From NCBI GenBank assembly GCA_947643685.1, contig CANRXD010000072.1:1-7495 (forward strand): 7,495 nt of DNA. Direction: 5' to 3'. Both the position numbers and the translations under genes were made by a program. The notes under the pieces were generated by a model. It saw only the letters and a program-made list of their open reading frames with translations, was not told where the DNA came from and did not search any database. Each line of letters begins with the position of its first letter. The stretch's first letter is position 1. Origin of the DNA: an uncultured Clostridium sp. GTDB lineage: Bacteria > Bacillota > Clostridia > Lachnospirales > Lachnospiraceae. Of this stretch, positions 1 to 4,800 are shown piece after piece.

Positions 1-260
1 GCCTTTGGGAGTCCCTGGTATAAAGTCACCTCCACAGGAAGCTCTGTATCTGATACCTCCTCCGGAAGGATTCTTGCCTTTACCTCACCGGCGCCGATTT
101 CCGTCAACTCGCAGAGGCAGTTGGTGCCCTTCCCGTCACTTAAAAGAATCCGCTCTCCCGGCTTCATCCGTAAAACATTCTTAATGTGATTCACATCCGG
201 GCCGGTAATAATGGCTTCGGATTCTGTAAAGAATTCTGTTTCCGTAAAAAAATGATACAT
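1..260 (-). CDS. rsmE: 16S rRNA (uracil-1498-N3)-methyltransferase RsmE, N-terminal part (3' end outside window)
   Basis: RsmE uses SAM to methylate N3 of U1498 in 16S rRNA in the assembled 30S subunit. Only the first 86 codons are present; the gene continues past position 1. The ATG at 258-260 opens a protein beginning MYHFFTETEFF. The family pattern follows: ITGPDVNHIKNVLRMKPGE at about residues 18-36, then LLSDGKGTNC, which is the N-terminal PUA-like RNA-binding domain. The visible part ends in LYQGLPK at residues 80-86, the conserved entry into the SPOUT (trefoil-knot) methyltransferase domain, whose SAM site is not in view. The start is supported by an AAAAGG Shine-Dalgarno-like stretch about 9 nt upstream and by similarity to RsmE N termini. 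It lies 24 nt after the prmA stop, so the two are almost certainly co-transcribed. Identification comes from family motifs in my own translation; the missing C-terminal two thirds is the main limit. Confidence 0.9.
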   Translation of the reverse strand, partial: MYHFFTETEFFTESEAIITGPDVNHIKNVLRMKPGERILLSDGKGTNCLCELTEIGAGEVKARILPEEVSDTELPVEVTLYQGLPK

Positions 261-284
261 GTTCTATGACCTTTTATGCGACCT

Positions 285-1241
285 TCATTTCTTCTTAGCT
301 GTGATGGAAACCCATTCTCCCTGCCGTGTGACCTCAAGAATTTCAAAAGCCTCATTGGCGGAAAGGGCGTCCTTTACTGCCTGCTCCTTCATATCAATGA
401 TTCCGGAAGTGATGAAAATTCCTCCTTTTTTCATATGAACGGGGACTTCTTTCTGAATCATGATAATGATATCCGCCAGAATATTGGCCACAGCGATATC
501 GTAGCATTCATATCCTGCCGCATCCTGTACGGATTTTTCATCAATAATATTTCCCTGAATCATTCCAAACTTTTCTTTTGGAATATCATTGGCCTTCAGA
601 TTTTCATGGACCGCTGTAATCGCATTCTCATCCAGGTCCGTTCCAAACACATATTCTGCCCCCAGTTTCAGGGCCGTAATTCCAAGGATTCCGCTCCCGG
701 TACCAAGATCCAGCACCTTATCGCCGGGCTTTACGTATTTTTCAAGCTGGCGGATGCAAAGCTGCGTAGTCTCATGCTTTCCTGTTCCAAATGCAGTCCC
801 CGGATCAATCTGGATTAACAGCTTGTCCTCGTGCTCTTTGGGAATTTCTTCCCAGGTGGGCTTAATTAAAATATGGTCCACTGTGAAAGGCTTAAAGTAC
901 TGCTTCCAGTTATTAATCCAGTCTTTATCCTCTGTCTCGGAGGCCAGAATCGTTCCTTCTCCCACCTCCACATACTGACGAAGCTCCTTGATCCCGGCTT
1001 CCACCTCTTTTAAGATGGTCTCTGCATCATCGTCATCATCCAGATAAAAGCTGACCTTTGCAGTTCCGTCATCCGGCGGGAGTTCCGGCAGAATATCAAT
1101 GAACATTCCCTTAGTCTCGCTTTCCGTAAGTGGTATATTATCTTCAATTTCGATTCCCTGGATTCCGATTTCATCGAACATGCTGCTCAAGTAATCCACA
1201 GCCTCCGTAGTGGTTTTAAGAGTAAATTTTTTCCATTTCAT
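285..1241 (-). CDS. prmA: Ribosomal protein L11 methyltransferase PrmA
   Basis: PrmA is a cytosolic SAM-dependent enzyme that trimethylates amino groups of ribosomal protein L11. The 318-residue product has normal family length. Residues 1 to about 100 form the L11-recognition domain, including an acidic DDDDD run at 68-72. The linker DWINNWKQYFKP (107-118) is a PrmA hallmark. The Rossmann methyltransferase domain follows: DPGTAFGTGKHETT (146-159), motif I VLDLGTGSGIL (176-186), the acidic ribose-binding region GTDLDENA (200-207), the NILA motif (253-256) and a late GGIFITSGI strand (273-281). The ATG is preceded by GGAGG 11 nt upstream (1253-1257). A near-consensus promoter (1337-1365) and a strong leader hairpin (1293-1321) lie upstream; rsmE starts 24 nt after the stop. 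This pair is a common Firmicutes arrangement. Nothing is broken and no catalytic motif is missing. Confidence 0.97.
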   Translation of the reverse strand: MKWKKFTLKTTTEAVDYLSSMFDEIGIQGIEIEDNIPLTESETKGMFIDILPELPPDDGTAKVSFYLDDDDDAETILKEVEAGIKELRQYVEVGEGTILASETEDKDWINNWKQYFKPFTVDHILIKPTWEEIPKEHEDKLLIQIDPGTAFGTGKHETTQLCIRQLEKYVKPGDKVLDLGTGSGILGITALKLGAEYVFGTDLDENAITAVHENLKANDIPKEKFGMIQGNIIDEKSVQDAAGYECYDIAVANILADIIIMIQKEVPVHMKKGGIFITSGIIDMKEQAVKDALSANEAFEILEVTRQGEWVSITAKKK

Positions 1242-1292
1242 AAAATGCCTTTCCTCCTGCTGTTTCTATCATCCAAACACCCCACAGCCGGC

Positions 1293-1321
1293 CTGCATGG
1301 TCTGTTCTATGACCCATGCAG
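1293..1321 (-). promoter_or_regulatory. Strong hairpin in the prmA 5' leader
   Basis: On the minus strand the arms CTGCATGGGTC and GACCATGCAG can pair over 10 bp with one bulged G around the 8-nt loop ATAGAACA. If transcription starts just after the -10 element at 1337-1342, the structure forms within the first 10-40 nt of the mRNA, about 50 nt before the prmA start. No U-tract follows, so it is not an intrinsic terminator. It could stabilise the 5' end or be a protein-binding site; the function is unknown and is inference. Confidence 0.6.
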
Positions 1322-1336
1322 ACAAAACCTCATGAC

Positions 1337-1365
1337 ATCATATCATAAAATCTCGCCTATGGCAA
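1337..1365 (-). promoter_or_regulatory. Sigma-A-type promoter for prmA-rsmE
   Basis: Read on the minus strand, a -35 box TTGCCA (1360-1365) and a -10 box TATGAT (1337-1342) are separated by exactly 17 nt. A second TATGAT (1342-1347) overlaps the first but sits at a poor 12-nt spacing. The predicted start near 1330 leaves a leader of about 90 nt before prmA. The -35 box begins directly after the U-tract of the preceding terminator. Confidence 0.8.
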
Positions 1366-1398
1366 TAAAAAGGAGGCAGGAAATCTGTCTCTGCCCCC
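1366..1398 (-). terminator. Rho-independent terminator of the Rpn-family gene
   Basis: Minus-strand arms GGGGGCAG (1391-1398) and CTGCCTCC (1372-1379) pair over 8 bp with one G-U pair and an 11-nt loop, followed at once by TTTTTATT. It lies about 40 nt after the stop of the Rpn-family gene and just before the prmA promoter, so it insulates the two units. Confidence 0.8.
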
Positions 1399-1405
1399 GT
1401 AAACT

Positions 1406-1435
1406 GTAACGGTTCAGATACCTCTGAGCCGCTAC
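1406..1435 (-). other. Hairpin just after the Rpn-family stop codon
   Basis: Arms GTAGCGGCTCAG (1424-1435) and CTGAACCGTTAC (1406-1417), read on the minus strand, pair at 11 of 12 positions (one G-U, one C-A mismatch) around a 6-nt loop. It starts 5 nt after the stop codon and has no following U-tract. It probably protects the 3' end of the transcript or assists the true terminator just downstream. Confidence 0.55.
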
Positions 1436-1440
1436 CAAAC

Positions 1441-2325
1441 TTATCCGATTCCTTTCTGAAGCTCCCGAATTTTCTCCTCAGATAATTTTGTATATCGCCT
1501 GATCTTGTCAGGCCCTTCTCCGGCACGAATCATTTCCATGGCTGTCTCCAAAGCCTGTTCCCTTTTTCCCTCTATTTTTCCTTCTATTTTTCCCTGTTTT
1601 TCCGCATAATCCATAACTGTGCACATATTAACAGCCCCTTTCTTCGCTTCTCTTAAAATTACGGGTTTGCACTCTTCAAACCGTCTGTCTCTGGAAAATA
1701 CCCGAAAAAAATCCAAGACCTCTTCCACATGTCTCATTGCCTGTCTGTTATAACGCAGTTCTTCTTCCCGATGCTCCCGGACCGCGCTGAAGTATTCTGC
1801 TATGATCCGAAAATCAGAAGTGAACTTCTCCCGTATCTCTTTTGAAAGAAATGCAACATCCACAACATAGATTGCAGGATTGGAAACTGCCGTGCTGTAA
1901 TATTTCGCATATGGATGCGTTGGATCCAAAGCTGATATTACATCCTTTGGGCCATCCCACTGCTTCATTCCAAAATTCAGCACCAAAGTGAATACAGGAT
2001 GTCTTTGTTCCCCCAAATCCATCTGTCTCCGGTAGGATGAATAATCATACCCCATGACCCGGAATACCATATCATGATCAACCTGACTCTGATTTTCAAT
2101 TCCGAAAACAGCCATGGTCGTTTGTCTTTTGTCATACTTCACAACATCTCTCACATGCTCCCGGAGCCTTTCTCCCGCATCCTTATACTGTGAAGCAGTC
2201 GGACCGTCAAGGATATCCTCTTCCTTTAACAGACGCTCTCCCTGAAAAATCAGTACATTGATAAGATCTGCAAATACATCCCCATGATCCTCCAGTAATT
2301 TTTCGCTTAAGTCCTTCTCTGCCAC
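1441..2325 (-). CDS. Rpn family recombination-promoting nuclease / putative transposase (PD-(D/E)XK nuclease family)
   Basis: The 294-residue protein matches the Rpn/'putative transposase' family abundant in Clostridia. Characterised Rpn proteins are DNA endonucleases with a PD-(D/E)XK fold, and some act in phage defence; the role of this one is unknown. Visible landmarks are the N-terminal FADLINVLIFQGE (18-30), a candidate catalytic core of D60 with E77-N-Q79 in VFGIENQS (73-80), the following helix MVFRVMGYDYSSY (86-98), and the family block PVFTLVLNFGMKQWDGP (110-126). The end carries QGKIEGKIEGKREQ (244-257), encoded by a 12-nt tandem repeat, and then a short helical tail (DKIRRYTKLSEEKIREL). 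The start is GTG at 2323-2325 with AGAGGAG about 11 nt upstream; no ATG, GTG or TTG lies further upstream in frame before a stop at 2410-2412. It has its own promoter and terminator. No inverted-repeat ends or partner transposase are seen, so it is not called a mobile element. Confidence 0.85.
   Translation of the reverse strand: MAEKDLSEKLLEDHGDVFADLINVLIFQGERLLKEEDILDGPTASQYKDAGERLREHVRDVVKYDKRQTTMAVFGIENQSQVDHDMVFRVMGYDYSSYRRQMDLGEQRHPVFTLVLNFGMKQWDGPKDVISALDPTHPYAKYYSTAVSNPAIYVVDVAFLSKEIREKFTSDFRIIAEYFSAVREHREEELRYNRQAMRHVEEVLDFFRVFSRDRRFEECKPVILREAKKGAVNMCTVMDYAEKQGKIEGKIEGKREQALETAMEMIRAGEGPDKIRRYTKLSEEKIRELQKGIG
1558..1593 (-). repeat. Three-unit 12-nt in-frame tandem repeat in the Rpn-family gene
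   Basis: Read on the minus strand, GGAAAAATAGAA (1582-1593), GGAAAAATAGAG (1570-1581) and the diverged GGAAAAAGGGAA (1558-1569) are head-to-tail. They encode GKIE-GKIE-GKRE. The unit is a multiple of three, so gain or loss changes linker length without breaking the frame. Similar GKxEG runs are usual near the C terminus of this family. Confidence 0.85.
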
Positions 2326-2456
2326 CTTTTTGTTTTCTCCTCTCTGTTCCCTGATTTCTACGTATAAACAGCAGGAGTCCCATAATTCGATGATGTCCTG
2401 CCACTCCCATTACAGGCCATCACCTGTTTTATGTTTTATCTCTTGTATATAAACAC

Positions 2457-2485
2457 ATTTTAACACTTCCTGAAGACAGTTTCAA
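2457..2485 (-). promoter_or_regulatory. Sigma-A-type promoter for the Rpn-family gene
   Basis: On the minus strand TTGAAA (-35, 2480-2485) and TAAAAT (-10, 2457-2462) are spaced by 17 nt. The leader to the GTG start is about 125 nt. This element sits in the roughly 300-nt gap between the Rpn-family gene and the TauE/SafE gene (2326-2626). That gap otherwise holds only the hairpin at 2530-2570, the terminator at 2582-2627, and a leader in which I see no convincing gene or riboswitch. Confidence 0.75.
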
Positions 2486-2529
2486 GCAATACCAATCGCA
2501 GTGGAATCTCTTTCCGCCGTCCTTCCCGC

Positions 2530-2570
2530 AGGAAAAGGCTTTCATGCTTTCGCGTGACAAGGCCTTTCCT
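2530..2570. repeat. Imperfect inverted repeat between terminator and Rpn promoter
   Basis: AGGAAAAGGCTTTCATGC and GCGTGACAAGGCCTTTCCT can pair along most of their length around a 4-nt TTTC loop, with a few single-base bulges and one G-U pair. Neither strand has a U-tract after it. It lies upstream of the Rpn promoter's -35 box and downstream of the TauE/SafE terminator. It could be a decayed terminator, a protein site or a small repeated element. Confidence 0.5.
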
Positions 2571-2581
2571 ATAAGATTAAG

Positions 2582-2627
2582 AAAATTCCCCGGAACAGGC
2601 TTCATAATGCCTTTTCCGGGGAATTTT
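2582..2627 (-). terminator. Strong Rho-independent terminator after the TauE/SafE gene, bidirectional in form
   Basis: The arms AAAATTCCCCGGAA (2582-2595) and TTCCGGGGAATTTT (2614-2627) are perfectly complementary over 14 bp. The stem continues, after one mismatch, with AGGC/GCCT and an 8-nt loop. On the minus strand it is followed by a T-rich TTTTCTTAATC; on the plus strand by TTTTTATT, so it could stop transcription from either side. Its arm overlaps the first base of the TauE/SafE stop codon (2627-2629). Confidence 0.92.
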
Positions 2628-3376
2628 TATTGCCCCATTATAATTTTCACAAAAAGAAGTGCCAATACTACCATAACCACCGGCCGGACAATTTTCTGTC
2701 CGTTGTTTAAAACCAGACCGGAGCCAAAGTAGCTGCCTGCCATACAGAACAGGGCGGCTGTGATTCCCAGGGCGTAGTCCACCTTTCCTCCCATAAAAAA
2801 TGTTCCCAAAGCGGATATATCCGCCGCAAGATTGATGAATTTGGAAATTCCGGCAGCCTCTTTCATTCCCAGTTTCACAATCCCTGTAAACACGAGAATC
2901 AGAAAAGTTCCCGTACCCGGCCCATAAAAGCCATCATACATGCCTATGAGCAGAGAGGCGGCCATTCCCACTAACAGGGTTTTCTTCCATGAGACGGCTT
3001 CCCCTGTCTCATCCACTCCCATATTTTTATTTCTCAGCACATAAAAAGCCACCACAGGCAGAACCACGATCATCAAAGATTTAATGAGCTTTTCATCTAC
3101 CCGCAAAGCCAGGCTTGCTCCCCAAAAAGCGCCGATGACAGCCATAATTCCACAGGGCAGCGCCAGTTTCCACCGGATATATTTATTTTTCGCGAACCGG
3201 GCCGCAGCTACTATGGCTCCCGGAAAAGAACTCAGTTTTGACGTGCCCAAAATCACATGGACCGGAATTCCCGCCAGCATATAGGCCGGAAAGGAAATCA
3301 ATCCTCCTCCTCCTGCAATGGAATCCACAAATCCCGCCAGAAATACAAGCGGACATACAATAAAAAAACGTTCCAT
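2627..3376 (-). CDS. Sulfite exporter TauE/SafE family membrane protein
   Basis: This is a 249-residue, strongly hydrophobic protein of the TauE/SafE (former DUF81) permease family. Members are thought to move small organic or sulfur-containing anions such as sulfite or sulfoacetate; the substrate here cannot be read from sequence. The family's two-fold internal repeat is visible. The first half has GFVDSIAGGGGLISFP (15-30) and then GTSKLSSFPG (44-53). The second half has GMYDGFYGPGTGTF (145-158) and then ISKFINLAADI (177-187). About seven to eight membrane segments can be drawn, with a polar loop near residues 116-131. The length is normal. The ATG at 3374-3376 has GGGGGAG about 7 nt upstream. 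It lies 128 nt after the CheY-like gene in the same direction and ends in a strong terminator. I found no convincing promoter in the gap, so read-through from the signalling operon is possible. Confidence 0.88.
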   Translation of the reverse strand: MERFFIVCPLVFLAGFVDSIAGGGGLISFPAYMLAGIPVHVILGTSKLSSFPGAIVAAARFAKNKYIRWKLALPCGIMAVIGAFWGASLALRVDEKLIKSLMIVVLPVVAFYVLRNKNMGVDETGEAVSWKKTLLVGMAASLLIGMYDGFYGPGTGTFLILVFTGIVKLGMKEAAGISKFINLAADISALGTFFMGGKVDYALGITAALFCMAGSYFGSGLVLNNGQKIVRPVVMVVLALLFVKIIMGQ

Positions 3377-3451
3377 ACTTTTTCTCCCCCGTACTTTCGT
3401 CCGCTCCTGTCTTCCGGTCCGAAATCTTCATATAGACGAACGCCGCAAACC

Positions 3452-3476
3452 TCTTGTCTGCAGTACACAGGCAAGA
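3452..3476 (-). other. Small hairpin between the CheY-like and TauE/SafE genes
   Basis: TCTTG-C-CTG and CAG-A-CAAGA on the minus strand pair over 8 bp with one mismatch around a 7-nt loop. There is no U-tract. It sits in the middle of the 128-nt intergenic gap and could be an mRNA processing or stability element. Confidence 0.4.
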
Positions 3477-3492
3477 AGATGCAGGGCTGAAC

Positions 3493-3519
3493 CAGGCGCA
3501 CTTACTATAAAAGCGCCTG
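3493..3519 (-). other. GC-rich hairpin spanning the CheY-like stop codon
   Basis: CAGGCGC (3513-3519) and GCGCCTG (3493-3499), read on the minus strand, form a perfect 7-bp stem. The 13-nt loop contains the tandem stop codons TAG TAA. No run of T follows, so it is unlikely to be a complete terminator. It may limit read-through into the TauE/SafE gene or protect the operon mRNA. Confidence 0.5.
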
Positions 3520-3867
3520 CCCAAACACCTTTAATAACTGCTCCTGGTGGAATGGCTTATCTACAAAACCTTTGGTGCCAATCAACCTGGCTCTTTCAAA
3601 TGTATCTCCATATGCCAGGGATGAAATCATCACAATCCTGGCATCCGGGTGCTCTTTCAGGATAATCTCCGCCGCGTCCAGCCCGTCCATTCCCTGCATA
3701 ATAATGTCCATCGTTACCAGATCAGGATTAACCTCAGCATATTGTCTGATGGCATCCTCTCCGCTGCGGCAGTACGCCGCGATCTGATAATCTGTACCCG
3801 CCAGAACATCCTCCAGCTGAACCCTGACTAACCTTGAATCATCCACTACCATAATTCGCTTGCTCAT
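3505..3867 (-). CDS. CheY-like stand-alone response regulator receiver
   Basis: This is a 120-residue single-domain receiver with no output domain, as in CheY. The phosphorylation site is complete: acidic pair D9-D10 (VVDDSR), phospho-acceptor D54 (TMDIIM), S82 at the switch Thr/Ser position (VMISS) and K104 (FVDKPF). The pattern LVTMDI...GMDG and the KGFVDKPF end resemble chemotaxis-type CheY of Clostridia more than the receiver upstream. One oddity is DIIMQGMDG, where the proline usual after the methionine (DxxMPxxDG) is replaced by Gln58. The ATG has AAAGGGG 8 nt upstream. It lies 18 nt after the CheX-like gene and so is probably its phosphatase substrate (inference). It could signal by binding a partner protein, such as a motor, kinase or enzyme, encoded elsewhere. 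Confidence 0.92.
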   Translation of the reverse strand: MSKRIMVVDDSRLVRVQLEDVLAGTDYQIAAYCRSGEDAIRQYAEVNPDLVTMDIIMQGMDGLDAAEIILKEHPDARIVMISSLAYGDTFERARLIGTKGFVDKPFHQEQLLKVFGQALL

Positions 3868-3885
3868 CTGATATACCCCTTTCCG

Positions 3886-4374
3886 TCATTCCTGTTCTGA
3901 ATCAGCCCCGTCCGTATGGGAACAGGGCACATGATGAATCAGCTGTGCGCCCTCACGGTACACGTCAGAATAGGTGAGTACAAATTGTACCTCCTGTCCC
4001 TCCGGCTCATAGCGTCCATGATAAAACATGGGCGGACCAAAATGGGCCGAAATCTGTGTGGCCTGAAACATTGCTCCCGCAATTTTACCACACAGCACAT
4101 TGAAATACTCTTTGGAAAATTCCTCCAGATCTTCAGAATTAACTTCATCCTCATGAAAAGAATTGCGGGCCATGCGGATAAGCAGACTGGTATCGGCACA
4201 AAGAGTCAGGCTGGTGCTGAAACCTTTGTCAAACGTAATATGAACCGTACAGAGATCCTCTCCCAGCGGCTGCTCTCCCTGATTCAGGCGTACGCCGGCG
4301 GTCTGCTCTGTCACATTTTGAAGCGCCTGATCCAGTATCTGCTCCAGTTTTTCCTTTGTTAACACAGTATTCAT
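3886..4374 (-). CDS. CheX-like CheY-P phosphatase (chemotaxis protein CheX family)
   Basis: CheX and CheC family proteins dephosphorylate CheY-P using a Glu and an Asn that orient the attacking water. This 162-residue cytosolic protein has the motif E89-x-x-N92 within the helix EEFSKEYFNVLCGKIAG (84-100). That is the single active-site helix expected of CheX; CheC and FliY often carry two. A second ExxN at a repeat position is not evident. The N-terminal helix (LTKEKLEQILDQALQNV) and the strand pair around TVHITFDKGFSTSLTL (43-58) fit the fold. The tail after about residue 150 (HTDGADSEQE) is acidic and probably disordered. The ATG has a very strong AAAGGAGG 7 nt upstream. It sits between two receiver genes, 12 nt after one and 18 nt before the other. 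Family assignment rests on the active-site helix, fold pattern and context, so it is firm but not certain. Confidence 0.8.
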   Translation of the reverse strand: MNTVLTKEKLEQILDQALQNVTEQTAGVRLNQGEQPLGEDLCTVHITFDKGFSTSLTLCADTSLLIRMARNSFHEDEVNSEDLEEFSKEYFNVLCGKIAGAMFQATQISAHFGPPMFYHGRYEPEGQEVQFVLTYSDVYREGAQLIHHVPCSHTDGADSEQE

Positions 4375-4386
4375 AGGGCGCCTCCT

Positions 4387-4800
4387 TTACAATTGCTCAT
4401 GGTCACTCTCTCCGGGTGCTAAAATCCGCCGGACACGCACAAGCAGGTCATCCGGTTCAAAGGGCTTCAGGACATAATCGTGTATCCCCAGTTCAATGCA
4501 TTTCATAACAGACTGCTTATCTTCCATGGCAGTCAGCATAATAACCGGAATATCAGCCCGCTCCTCCATGGTTCGAATATCACGCAGAATATCAAAACCA
4601 TCCCTGACCGGCATCCGGATATCCAGAAGAATCAGGTCAGGTTTATTTTCCTTCAGATATTTCATAGCCCGCGCACCGGAACTCATTGCGATCACATCAT
4701 AATGTTTCCCCAGTACATCTTCAATTCTCGACAAAATAAATGCCGCATCATCCACTGCTAAAATACACTTTTTATTACTCTCTGTAAATGGCTCCGTCAT
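4387..4800 (-). CDS. Stand-alone response regulator receiver protein
   Basis: This is a 137-residue single-domain receiver. All switch residues are present: D17-D18 (AVDDAA), phospho-acceptor D60 in LLDIRMPVRDG (58-68), T90 (IMLTAM) and K112 (VLKPFEPDDL). Nothing follows the receiver fold except a short tail, GESDHEQL, so there is no DNA-binding or catalytic output. Its ATG overlaps the kinase stop as ATGA, and GGAGG lies 7 nt upstream inside the kinase gene, so it should be translationally coupled to the kinase and made in proportion to it. Its likely job is to accept phosphate from the kinase's Hpt domain, then either bind a partner or act as a sink; this is inference. It differs in sequence from the second receiver downstream and is not a recent duplicate. 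Confidence 0.93.
   Translation of the reverse strand: MTEPFTESNKKCILAVDDAAFILSRIEDVLGKHYDVIAMSSGARAMKYLKENKPDLILLDIRMPVRDGFDILRDIRTMEERADIPVIMLTAMEDKQSVMKCIELGIHDYVLKPFEPDDLLVRVRRILAPGESDHEQL

Noticed and set aside
276..818. 180-codon open frame on the plus strand opposite prmA
   Set aside because: It is antisense to conserved PrmA motifs, has no family features and no good start context.
1441..2325. Calling the Rpn-family gene a complete insertion sequence
   Set aside because: No terminal inverted repeats, flanking target duplication or second transposase gene are visible; the family's 'transposase' name is historical.
2207..2410. 67-codon minus-strand open frame starting in the Rpn leader, with an AGGTGA about 9 nt before its ATG
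   Set aside because: More than half overlaps the Rpn coding sequence in another frame and reads as low-complexity Arg/Lys/Gly. It could be a leader peptide, but nothing in the sequence beyond the weak Shine-Dalgarno supports it.
3183..3524. Overlapping minus-strand frames around the TauE/SafE start, up to 113 codons
   Set aside because: They cover the intergenic gap and out-of-frame TauE/SafE sequence, are rich in Cys/Arg/Ser, and have no family pattern; the gap has hairpins instead.
3886..4374. CheC or FliY identity for the phosphatase
   Set aside because: Only one clear ExxN helix is seen and the length and layout fit CheX better; no flagellar switch segment is present.
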